From: Haemophilus parainfluenzae
GTDB taxonomy: Bacteria; Pseudomonadota; Gammaproteobacteria; Enterobacterales; Pasteurellaceae
Length of the DNA: 64,000 nt
Direction: 5' to 3'
Assembly (NCBI RefSeq): GCF_003252795.1
Contig: NZ_QEPQ01000001.1
Span: 62,001-126,000, forward strand
The notes under the pieces were generated by a model. That model saw only the letters and a list, made by a program, of their open reading frames with translations, was not told the DNA's origin and did not search any database. This document shows, piece after piece, positions 56,692 to 64,000 of the stretch; position 1 is the first letter of the stretch, and every line of letters starts with the position of its first letter. The position numbers and the translations under genes are program-made.

Positions 56692-59600
56692 ATGATCCAA
56701 TACAAAACCATCGCCGAATCCAACCACTTTATCGTTTTAGATCAATACAAAAAGTTTGTTGAAGAACCCAATGCAGGCTACCAAACAGAAGGAAGTCTTG
56801 AACGTGAATTTATCCGTGATTTACAGGCACAGGGCTATGAGTATTTGCAAGGTCTCAATGGTCATGATGCGTTAATTAAAAATTTACGGGCACAATTACA
56901 ACGCTTAAATAATGTAGTTTTCTCCGATGCGGAATGGCAACGTTTTTTAGAGGAATATTTGGATAAACTGAGCGATAGTCTGATTGAGAAAACCCGTAAA
57001 ATTCATGATGACTATATTTATGATTTTGTATTTGATGATGGACACATTCAGAATATTTATCTGCTAGATAAGAAAAATCTTGCCAACAATGCCCTGCAAG
57101 TCATCAATCAATTTGAGCAAACCGGCAGCTATGACAATCGTTATGATGTGACGATTTTGGTGAATGGCTTACCCCTTGTGCATATTGAACTGAAAAAACG
57201 TGGCGTGGCAATTCGTGAAGCCTTTAATCAAATTCATCGCTACAGCAAAGAAAGTTTCAATAAAGAAAATTCTCTCTTTAAATATATTCAGATTTTTGTC
57301 ATTTCTAATGGCACGGATACTCGCTATTTTGCCAATACCACCAAGCGCGATAAGAATAGCTATGACTTCACAATGAATTGGGCAACGGCGAAAAATACTC
57401 TGATTAAAGATTTAAAGGATTTTACAGCGACATTCCTACAAAAACACACTCTGCTTAATGTGTTGGTGAATTACTGCGTGTTTGATGTTTCCGATACCCT
57501 ATTGATTATGCGCCCGTATCAAATAGCCGCCACCGAGCGTATTTTATGGAAAATTAAAAGTTCATATCAGGCGAAAAATTGGAGCAATAAAGAAAGTGGC
57601 GGCTACATTTGGCACACTACAGGCTCAGGCAAAACGCTCACCAGCTTTAAAGCCGCACGCCTTGCAACAGAATTAGACTTTATTGAAAAAGTATTCTTCG
57701 TAGTAGATAGAAAAGATTTGGACTATCAAACTATGAAAGAATACCAACGCTTTTCACCGGATAGTGTAAATGGTTCAGAAAGTACGGCTGGGCTAAAACG
57801 CAATATCGACAAAGACGACAATAAGATCATTGTTACCACCATTCAAAAACTCAACAACCTGATGAAATCGGAAGATAAATTACCGATTTATGATAAACAG
57901 GTTGTTTTTATCTTTGATGAATGCCATCGTTCTCAATTTGGTGAAGCGCAAAAAAATCTAACGAGAAAATTTAAAAAATACTATCAATTTGGTTTTACCG
58001 GTACACCGATTTTTCCAACTAACGCATTAGGTGCCGAAACTACTGCGAGCGTTTTTGGCGTTGAACTCCACTCTTACATTATCACCGATGCGATTCGTGA
58101 TGAAAAAGTGTTGAAATTTAAAGTGGATTACAATGATGTACGGCCACAATTCAAGAGCATTGAAACTGAAAAGAATCTTGAAGAGCTAACAAAACTCGAG
58201 AAAAAACAAGCCTTTTTACAACCTAAACGTATTGAGCAAATTGCCCAATATGTTCTAGATAATTTCAAACAAAAGACCCATCGCTTTAATGCGGGTAACA
58301 ATGGCTTTAATGCGATGTTTGCGGTAAGTAGCGTGGATGCGGCCAAAGCTTATTATCAAACGTTTAAACAGTTACAAAGTGCGGTCAAAAATCCACTTAA
58401 AATTGCAACAATCTTTTCGTTTGCTGCGAATGAAGAGCAAGATGCGATTGGCGATATTGTTGATGAAAGTTTTGAAGTGGAAGCGATGAACTCCTCGGCT
58501 AAGGAATTTTTAAAATCTGCCATTGATGATTACAACGGCTATTTTGCCACCAATTATGATGTGGATGCGAAATCGTTCCAAAACTACTATCGTGATCTCG
58601 CCAAACGCGTCAAAAACAAAGAAGTGGATTTACTGATTGTCGTTGGAATGTTTTTAACTGGTTTTGATGCCCCAACCTTAAACACGTTATTTGTGGATAA
58701 AAACTTGCGTTACCATGGTTTGATTCAAGCTTACTCTCGTACAAACCGCATTTACAACAGCACCAAAAGTTTTGGCAATATCGTCACTTTCCGTGATTTG
58801 GAACAAGATACCATTGATGCGATTACCCTTTTCGGTAAATCCAATACACGTAATATCGTATTAGAAAAAAGTTACCAAGAATATATGGAAGGCTTTACCG
58901 ATGCAGGTGAAGCCCGTCGTGGGTATTTAGAGGTTATTGCTGAATTGCAAGAACGCTTCCCTGATCCAGATGAAATTCAAACGGAAAAAGACAAGAAAGA
59001 CTTTGTAAAATTATTTGGTGAATATTTGCGAGTTGAAAACATTCTACAAAACTATGATGAGTTCGCTGCTTTACAAGCATTTCAATCGCTCGATACCAGC
59101 AATACAACAGCTGTTGAAGCCTTTAAAGAAAAATATTATTTAACGGATGAAGCTTTTGCTGAAATGCAACCTATTGATATGCCAAGCGAACGTAGCATTC
59201 AAAATTACCGTTCGACTTACAACGATATTCGGGATTGGCTCCGTCGTCAAAAAGATGGCGAGGAAAAAGCAAAATCGACCATTGATTGGGACGATGTAGT
59301 GTTTGAAGTAGATTTATTAAAATCTCAAGAAATCAATCTAGATTACATCTTAGAATTGATTTTTGAACACAACAAAAAAATGAAAAATAAAGCTGAGCTG
59401 ATTGATGAAATTCGAACCACAATCCGAGCGAGCCTAGGTAATCGCGCCAAAGAAAGTTTAATCGTAGATTTTATCAATCAAACGGACTTAGATAGCATAG
59501 TCGATAAAGCCGGTATTATTGAATCCTTCTTCCAATTTGCCCAAAAAGAGCAACAGAAAGAAGCTGACGAATTAATTAGCAGTGAAGGGCTGAATATTGA

Positions 59601-59787
59601 TGCCGCGAAGCGTTATATTAACGTATCCTTAAAACGCGGATATGCTAGTGAACAAGGTACGGATTTAAATGATGCCTTACCGAAAATGAGTCCGCTTAAT
59701 CCGCAATATCTCACGAAAAAACAAAGCATTTTCCAAAAGATCGTTGCCTTTGTTGAGAAGTTTGTTGGGATTGGTGGCGAGGTTTAA
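56692..59787 (+). CDS. hsdR: Type I restriction endonuclease subunit R
   Basis: 1031 residues, EcoR124I-like length. The nuclease domain has [26 protein letters not shown] near residue 160 (Asp...Glu-x-Lys). The helicase has Walker [17 protein letters not shown] near 305, DEAD-type motif [13 protein letters not shown] near 410, and [35 protein letters not shown] and the IQAYSRTNR motif close the motor. It translocates and cuts unmodified DNA in complex with HsdM and HsdS. It has a separate promoter with a large palindrome. Confidence 0.95.
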   Translation: MIQYKTIAESNHFIVLDQYKKFVEEPNAGYQTEGSLEREFIRDLQAQGYEYLQGLNGHDALIKNLRAQLQRLNNVVFSDAEWQRFLEEYLDKLSDSLIEKTRKIHDDYIYDFVFDDGHIQNIYLLDKKNLANNALQVINQFEQTGSYDNRYDVTILVNGLPLVHIELKKRGVAIREAFNQIHRYSKESFNKENSLFKYIQIFVISNGTDTRYFANTTKRDKNSYDFTMNWATAKNTLIKDLKDFTATFLQKHTLLNVLVNYCVFDVSDTLLIMRPYQIAATERILWKIKSSYQAKNWSNKESGGYIWHTTGSGKTLTSFKAARLATELDFIEKVFFVVDRKDLDYQTMKEYQRFSPDSVNGSESTAGLKRNIDKDDNKIIVTTIQKLNNLMKSEDKLPIYDKQVVFIFDECHRSQFGEAQKNLTRKFKKYYQFGFTGTPIFPTNALGAETTASVFGVELHSYIITDAIRDEKVLKFKVDYNDVRPQFKSIETEKNLEELTKLEKKQAFLQPKRIEQIAQYVLDNFKQKTHRFNAGNNGFNAMFAVSSVDAAKAYYQTFKQLQSAVKNPLKIATIFSFAANEEQDAIGDIVDESFEVEAMNSSAKEFLKSAIDDYNGYFATNYDVDAKSFQNYYRDLAKRVKNKEVDLLIVVGMFLTGFDAPTLNTLFVDKNLRYHGLIQAYSRTNRIYNSTKSFGNIVTFRDLEQDTIDAITLFGKSNTRNIVLEKSYQEYMEGFTDAGEARRGYLEVIAELQERFPDPDEIQTEKDKKDFVKLFGEYLRVENILQNYDEFAALQAFQSLDTSNTTAVEAFKEKYYLTDEAFAEMQPIDMPSERSIQNYRSTYNDIRDWLRRQKDGEEKAKSTIDWDDVVFEVDLLKSQEINLDYILELIFEHNKKMKNKAELIDEIRTTIRASLGNRAKESLIVDFINQTDLDSIVDKAGIIESFFQFAQKEQQKEADELISSEGLNIDAAKRYINVSLKRGYASEQGTDLNDALPKMSPLNPQYLTKKQSIFQKIVAFVEKFVGIGGEV

Positions 59788-59813
59788 AAACTTAAACCAA
59801 CTATATAGAATTT

Positions 59814-59849
59814 AAAAGGTGCACTCTATATGATTGCACCTTTTTATTT
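59814..59849 (+). terminator. Terminator of hsdR
   Basis: AAAAGGTGCA and TGCACCTTTTTAT with an 11-base loop, 27 bases after the stop. Confidence 0.8.
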
Positions 59850-59867
59850 TGTCAGTTTTATCAGAAA

Positions 59868-60224
59868 TTAGAACGTTAAAACTTTATCCGCCCATAATGT
59901 CCATTCTGAGACATCATCTAAAGTACCAAGGGTCACGCCGTCAATTAATTTAGCATCTAATAAACCACGTGCTTTTACGCAGCTGGTGCATAATTTAATT
60001 TCAGCACCTTGTGCCGCTAAAATATCGATAAGTTGTTGGATATTGAAACCTTCATTTGGGTTTTGCCCAGCAATACCGCATAAAATCGCATCAGAAAAGC
60101 AGAATAATTTAATATTAACATCCTTGCTGTGCTCTTCCTTCATATTGATGGCGAAACGAACAGCGTTGAACGTTTTTTCTCCGCTATATGTGGAATCATT
60201 GACAATAAAAAGAATATTTTGCAT
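59868..60224 (-). CDS. DsrE-family (YchN-like) sulfur-relay protein
   Basis: 118 residues, DsrE/F fold: ILFIVNDSTYSGEKTFNAVRFA at the N-terminus and IKLCTSCVKARGL with two cysteines near residue 80, where related proteins bind persulfide. FCFSDAILCGIAGQ supplies a further cysteine. It probably takes part in cytoplasmic sulfur handling, but no partner genes adjoin it. It is transcribed alone, with a terminator on either side. Confidence 0.8.
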   Translation of the reverse strand: MQNILFIVNDSTYSGEKTFNAVRFAINMKEEHSKDVNIKLFCFSDAILCGIAGQNPNEGFNIQQLIDILAAQGAEIKLCTSCVKARGLLDAKLIDGVTLGTLDDVSEWTLWADKVLTF

Positions 60225-60256
60225 AACGCACTCCTTGTTGCAATGCTATAAAACGA

Positions 60257-60277
60257 AGGCGTAATAAATTACGCCTT
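60257..60277 (-). terminator. Terminator of the purine permease gene
   Basis: AAGGCGTAAT-A-ATTACGCCTT, a perfect 10-bp stem 8 bases after the permease stop, in the leader of the DsrE gene. Confidence 0.75.
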
Positions 60278-60284
60278 TATGAAA

Positions 60285-61592
60285 TCAGCCAACCCAAACG
60301 AACTTGGCTACAAACAGTAAAGACACTACCCACACAGAGGCATTGACCTCGCGTATTTTACCTGTACAGGCCTTCATGACGCAATAGCTAATAAAACCAA
60401 ATGCGATACCTTCAGTTATTGAATAGGTAAATGGCATCATCGCAGCGGTGATAAAAGCAGGTGTTGCTTCAGTTAAATCATCCCAGTGTACACGAATAAG
60501 GCTGGATGCCATTAAAATCCCTACATAGACTAATGCCCCTGCGGTTGCATAAGCCGGTACGACACTAGCAAGTGGCGAGAAGAAAATGGTAAGTAAGAAT
60601 AAAACACCGACTGTTACTGCTGTTAAACCTGTTCTACCACCGACAGAAACCCCTGCACCACTTTCGATATAGGTACTGATAGCGGATGTACCAATATAAG
60701 ACCCTACTACCGCACTCACGCTATCTACATAAAGGGCTTGTTTCATTTTCGGGAAACGACCTTTTTCATCGCTGAAACCTGCTTTATCGGTCACGCCTAA
60801 CAAGGTGCCTGATGAGTCGAATAGGTTTACTAATAAGAATGAGAAAATGATGCCGAGCAAAGCCGTGTCTAAAGCACCGGCGATATCCACTTTACCCACA
60901 ACTGCACCTAAGCTTGGTGGCATAGAAACAATGCCATGGAAAGTAACTTGGTCATCAATTAAAAGCGCTAAGCCAGTTACTACCGCGATAGAAATTAAAA
61001 CCCCAGAGAAAATATTACGTGCCGCTAGCACCACAATAATGAAAAAGCCTAATACACCAAGTAGAATTTTTGGATCATGCAAATTGCCTAATGCCACTAA
61101 GGTCGCGGGATTCGCTACAACCAACCCCATATTTTTAAAGCCAATTAATGCAATAAAAAAGCCGATACCTGCACCAATTCCCACGCGCAGTGAAAGCGGA
61201 ATCGAAGCCATTAACCAATAACGGATTTGGAATAGGGTGAGAACAAATAAACCAATCGAGCCCCAGAAAATGGTACCCATGCCCACTTCCCAAGAATAAC
61301 CGAGCTTGCCAACGACTACATAAGCAAAGAACGCATTGAGCCCCATAGCGGGCGCAAGGGCGATAGGTAAATTACTGAATAATCCCATCGCAATGGTACC
61401 CAGTGCAGCAATTAAACAAGTGGTCACGAAAACAACTTGCTTATCCATTCCTGCATCACCTAATACGGATGGGTTCACAAACACGATATACACCATGGTA
61501 AAGAAGGTGGTAATACCAGCAATAATTTCGGTTTTGGTCGTACTGCCCTTTTCTTTAATGGAAAAAAGGCGTTCAAGTAAAGATTGTTGCAT
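60285..61592 (-). CDS. NCS2-family purine (guanine/hypoxanthine or adenine) permease
   Basis: 435 residues, about 12 membrane helices, AzgA-like branch: TTKTEIIAGITTFFTMVYIVFVNPSVLGDAGM is the conserved N-terminus, APAMGLNAFFAYVVV and SGAGVSVGGRTGLTAV are the substrate-site segments, and NLFDSSGTLLGV is typical. E. coli relatives take up guanine/hypoxanthine (YjcD, YgfQ) or adenine (PurP, YicO); which one applies cannot be told by eye. It follows usg by 20 bases and probably shares its transcript. Confidence 0.9.
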   Translation of the reverse strand: MQQSLLERLFSIKEKGSTTKTEIIAGITTFFTMVYIVFVNPSVLGDAGMDKQVVFVTTCLIAALGTIAMGLFSNLPIALAPAMGLNAFFAYVVVGKLGYSWEVGMGTIFWGSIGLFVLTLFQIRYWLMASIPLSLRVGIGAGIGFFIALIGFKNMGLVVANPATLVALGNLHDPKILLGVLGFFIIVVLAARNIFSGVLISIAVVTGLALLIDDQVTFHGIVSMPPSLGAVVGKVDIAGALDTALLGIIFSFLLVNLFDSSGTLLGVTDKAGFSDEKGRFPKMKQALYVDSVSAVVGSYIGTSAISTYIESGAGVSVGGRTGLTAVTVGVLFLLTIFFSPLASVVPAYATAGALVYVGILMASSLIRVHWDDLTEATPAFITAAMMPFTYSITEGIAFGFISYCVMKACTGKIREVNASVWVVSLLFVAKFVWVG

Positions 61593-61612
61593 TGTCTTCC
61601 CCTTAACTTAAA

Positions 61613-62566
61613 TTAATAACCTTGGTGATAAATTGACTCAAGTAATTTCACACCTAACAAGGCAATATTGAAACGTTGCTCATCTGCAACCGTCCAAAAT
61701 TCGATGCCATTTTCAACCGCACTTTGTTGGCTGATATGTAATTTCACGCTTTCTTCACCATTTTCGTTTTCACCGTTAATCACAGGCGTAATAAGGCTAT
61801 CGTGTAATTCAATCAATTCGCTTTGTTGTGGCTGGTAATCAAATTCATAATCCGAAAGTGCGGTCACTTTTTGTGCCATTCCGTAGAAGACAGGCACTTG
61901 AATTTGATGGAAAATTACATTGTCTAACTGTGGAAAAATTTTTTGTAATTGCAGATTTAAATTAGCCGCTTGTTGTGGAAACACATCAAAGGCAAAACGG
62001 GGTTCACCTTCTTCTAATGGCATACCATTCAGTAAACGAGCGGTTTGTCCAGCAAGTTTATTCACGGTCTCACCATCTGTATAAGAAGCCGGTAAAAGTG
62101 ACGTTGCAAAGACTTGAGTTAAATTTGTTTGTTGAATAATTGGTAATAGAGATAAGGCTAATTGACTCACTTGCGGATCGGGTAAACTCGCAATGTTACG
62201 TTGTCTTAATTCAGTCAGATTTTCTTCATTGATTGTAGGAACTACGACGGGTACATCAGACAATGCAGAGCAAATCCCTTTTAAATCAATCACCAAACAG
62301 CCACTTTCTGCAGCTTGAGCTAATAGAGGCGCTTGGTCAATTTGGCCTGCGAAGAAAAGATAATTAACGCTGTCCCACTCAATCTCATCAGTGGCTAATT
62401 GAGCAACGGCTTTATTGCGAAAACGCACCGCTTGCTCTTCTTCAAAAGGATAAATTTCTACGATAGAAATTTTGCCTACATCTAGCTCACTTTGTTCAAG
62501 TGCTTCGGCAATTTTTTCACATAGATCAAATTCTGCTGCAATAGCAATATTTAGGCTTGCGTCCAT
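61613..62566 (-). CDS. usg: Usg-like protein (aspartate-semialdehyde dehydrogenase homologue)
   Basis: 317 residues. GCLVIDLKGICSALSDVPVVVPTINEENL, NKLAGQTARLLNGMP and IQVPVFYGMAQKV match the Usg branch of the ASADH superfamily. The position of the catalytic cysteine reads SLPDPQVSQL, without cysteine, and the N-terminal GATGxVG nucleotide loop is degenerate (IAIAAEFDLCEKI). So enzyme activity as ASADH is unlikely; the real function of Usg is unknown. It precedes the purine permease by 20 bases. Confidence 0.85.
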   Translation of the reverse strand: MDASLNIAIAAEFDLCEKIAEALEQSELDVGKISIVEIYPFEEEQAVRFRNKAVAQLATDEIEWDSVNYLFFAGQIDQAPLLAQAAESGCLVIDLKGICSALSDVPVVVPTINEENLTELRQRNIASLPDPQVSQLALSLLPIIQQTNLTQVFATSLLPASYTDGETVNKLAGQTARLLNGMPLEEGEPRFAFDVFPQQAANLNLQLQKIFPQLDNVIFHQIQVPVFYGMAQKVTALSDYEFDYQPQQSELIELHDSLITPVINGENENGEESVKLHISQQSAVENGIEFWTVADEQRFNIALLGVKLLESIYHQGY

Positions 62567-62642
62567 TTTTCTCTCCGCTGTAAAATGTTCTGAACCGATT
62601 CATTCTACAGAAAAAAGACGCATAAATACATAAGGAAATCAG

Positions 62643-63122
62643 ATGACACCAGCAATTGATTTACTAAAGAAAAATAAAATTCCTTTTACTCTCCATACTT
62701 ACGATCATGACCCTAACAATACGCATTTTGGCGATGAAGCTGCTGAAAAACTTGGACTTGATCCGCACCAATCCTTTAAAACACTTTTAGTCGCCGAAAA
62801 TGGTGATCAGAAAAAATTGGCGTGTTTTGTGCTTTCCACGGCAAATATGTTGAGTTTAAAGAAAGCCGCAAAATCAATTGGTGTGAAAAAAGTTGAAATG
62901 GCCGATAAAGATGCCGCACAAAAAAGTACGGGATATTTAGTCGGTGGCATTAGCCCATTAGGTCAAAAAAAACGGGTAAAAACAGTGATAAACTCGACCG
63001 CACTTGAGTTTGATACGATTTTTGTTTCAGGCGGGAAACGTGGATTAAGCGTTGAATTATCCCCACAGGATTTAGCCAAATTACTGAATGCTGAATTTGT
63101 CGATATTATTGACGAAGAATAG
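62643..63122 (+). CDS. ybaK: Cys-tRNA(Pro) deacylase YbaK
   Basis: 159 residues. It hydrolyses cysteine mischarged on tRNA-Pro, acting with prolyl-tRNA synthetase. Hallmarks are [22 protein letters not shown], the conserved lysine in [18 protein letters not shown], and [21 protein letters not shown]. The H. influenzae homologue (HI1434) is the structural prototype. It is divergent from usg. Confidence 0.95.
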   Translation: MTPAIDLLKKNKIPFTLHTYDHDPNNTHFGDEAAEKLGLDPHQSFKTLLVAENGDQKKLACFVLSTANMLSLKKAAKSIGVKKVEMADKDAAQKSTGYLVGGISPLGQKKRVKTVINSTALEFDTIFVSGGKRGLSVELSPQDLAKLLNAEFVDIIDEE

Positions 63123-63131
63123 AAAAAGAAA

Positions 63132-63156
63132 AGCCCGATTAACTCGGGCTATTTTT
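63132..63156. terminator. Terminator between ybaK and fabA
   Basis: AGCCCGA-TTAAC-TCGGGCT then ATTTTTAT, between two converging genes. Confidence 0.8.
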
Positions 63157-63179
63157 ATATGATGTTGTGTTTATTTGAA

Positions 63180-63713
63180 TTAGAAGCTTGATGTATCTTG
63201 GAATAAACCAACTTTTAAATCAGTTGCGGTGTAGATAACGCGACCATCTACTTCCACTTCACCGTCAGCCATTCCCATTACTAATTTGCGATTAATTACG
63301 CGTTTCATATTGATGCGATAAACCACTTTTTTCGCGGTTGGTAAGATTTGTCCAGTAAATTTCACTTCACCTACGCCTAATGCACGGCCTTTACCTTTAC
63401 CGCCTACCCAGCCAAGGAAGAAACCCACTAATTGCCACATCGCATCTAAACCTAAGCAGCCTGGCATGACTGGGTCACCGATAAAGTGGCAACCGAAAAA
63501 CGGTAAATCTGGATGAATATCTAATTCCGCTTCAATATACCCTTTACCAAACGCACCGCCGTCTTCGGTCATTTTTACAATGCGATCCATCATCAACATG
63601 GTTGGTGCTGGAAGTTGCGGGCCTTCTTTACCAAATAATTCACCACGACCAGAAGCTAATAAATCTTCATAAGTGTAGCTGCTTTTGATGTTGGGTGTAC
63701 AGGTGTTTTCCAT
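63180..63713 (-). CDS. fabA: 3-hydroxydecanoyl-ACP dehydratase/isomerase
   Basis: 177 residues, hot-dog fold dimer. It dehydrates 3-hydroxydecanoyl-ACP and isomerises the product to the cis-3 form, which starts unsaturated fatty acid synthesis. The active-site His is in [25 protein letters not shown] near residue 75, with the Asp 14 residues later. The length is close to E. coli FabA (172). A FadR-like site lies upstream, and a Lon-like protease gene precedes it, the usual fabA neighbourhood. Confidence 0.96.
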   Translation of the reverse strand: MENTCTPNIKSSYTYEDLLASGRGELFGKEGPQLPAPTMLMMDRIVKMTEDGGAFGKGYIEAELDIHPDLPFFGCHFIGDPVMPGCLGLDAMWQLVGFFLGWVGGKGKGRALGVGEVKFTGQILPTAKKVVYRINMKRVINRKLVMGMADGEVEVDGRVIYTATDLKVGLFQDTSSF

Positions 63714-63814
63714 TCTTTATTTCCTTGTATATATAGTTTTGCTTGGTTACAAACAATAAGTGTAGATTCTATGGGGATTTATAAGAAATGTAAACAGCGA
63801 ACACTTGTTAGCTC

Positions 63815-63831
63815 AACTTGTCGGATCAGTC
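63815..63831 (-). promoter_or_regulatory. Possible FadR site upstream of fabA
   Basis: Read on the minus strand: GACTGATCCGACAAGTT, close to the FadR consensus (about 12 of 17) and to the fabA site of E. coli as I recall it. A TATAAA -10 is at 63778-63783 with a poor -35, as expected for an activator-dependent promoter. FadR would activate fabA when no acyl-CoA is present. Confidence 0.45.
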
Positions 63832-63851
63832 AGTAAAATTCACATAAAAGA

Positions 63852-63874
63852 AAAGCGAACCCAAGGTTCGCTTT
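63852..63874 (-). terminator. Terminator of the Lon-like protease gene
   Basis: AAAGCGAACC-CAA-GGTTCGCTTT, a perfect 10-bp stem, 8 bases after the stop. Confidence 0.85.
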
Positions 63875-63881
63875 AAAGGAA

Positions 63882-64000
63882 TTAAGATTTAAAGAAATCT
63901 AACCAGTTTTTTTTCGGCGTTTCCGAACGAAAAGCAATTCGATTTTGAATTAAACGTGCAATAGGTTCTTTGCCTTTGGCATATTCTTCTTTCTCTTCTA
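63882..64000 (-). CDS. lonH: C-terminus of a Lon-like ATP-dependent protease (partial)
   Basis: The last 39 codons read EEYAKGKEPIARLIQNRI, then AFRSETPKKNWLDFFKS and stop. The gene runs off the end of the window. The assignment rests mainly on position: the LonH/YcbZ gene lies next to fabA in enteric bacteria and in H. influenzae, and the basic-aromatic tail is compatible. The visible part contains no catalytic motif. Confidence 0.5.
   Translation of the reverse strand, partial: EEKEEYAKGKEPIARLIQNRIAFRSETPKKNWLDFFKS

Overview
The window looks like chromosome of a Haemophilus species, most likely in the H. parainfluenzae group. It is AT-rich and full of the Haemophilus-type DNA uptake signal (AAGTGCGGT and its complement), often as inverted pairs that double as transcription terminators. 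Many blocks match gene pairs I recall from H. influenzae: aspC-purK-purE-pepN, LysR-topA, uspE-fnr, mukF-mukE-mukB, two ferritins, cdd-dps, recB-recD, hsdM-hsdS-hsdR, fabA-lonH. Family assignments come from reading translated motifs; no database search was run.

Layout. 1-6.1 kb: end of a trimeric autotransporter adhesin, aspC, purEK behind a PurR-type operator, pepN. 6.1-15.9 kb: pyrD, an S51 peptidase-like gene, rnm, a LysR regulator, topA, a LOG-family gene, a CRP-controlled DUF4198 periplasmic protein, uspE, fnr and a tiny membrane ORF. 16-18.2 kb: a complete trimeric autotransporter and a 445-bp AT-rich gap. 18.2-27.2 kb: mukFEB, an EamA transporter, sbcB. 27.2-30.6 kb: a 0.77-kb gap with Fur-like sites, two ferritin genes, tRNA-Leu(CAA), ttcA and tusE.

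30.6-33.4 kb is a scar. An apparent molybdate/tungstate ABC transporter operon is reduced to the start of a FecCD-type permease and the end of a binding protein. Between them lies about 1.65 kb of very AT-rich DNA holding a decayed TraG/VirD4 coupling-protein gene of the Firmicutes conjugative-element type and an intact HEPN-motif gene, followed by an elaborately folded sequence and a strong terminator. A mop gene with a ModE-like operator survives next door. Then come a SemiSWEET transporter, metE behind MetJ boxes, cdd, and an accessory pair: kptA overlapping a SUKH/SMI1-like gene.

38.4-45 kb: a peptide/nickel-family ABC importer with a permease-ATPase fusion. Its binding-protein gene and its permease/ATPase genes are driven by two copies of one promoter module, each with a perfect CRP site. 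Divergent from it is dps. 45-52.7 kb: yjjB/yjjP, grxB, recD, recB. 52.7-59.8 kb is the defence locus: hsdM, hsdS with a TSEL repeat and a G8 tract, an Abi_2 (AbiF-like) HEPN gene followed by a structured RNA candidate, and hsdR behind a perfect 12-bp palindrome. 59.8-64 kb: a DsrE-like gene, a purine permease, usg, ybaK, fabA with a FadR-like site, and the end of a Lon-like protease gene.

The most interesting parts are the Abi_2 gene with its probable RNA partner inside the restriction locus, and the Firmicutes-like fragment whose HEPN gene is also followed by a multi-hairpin element.
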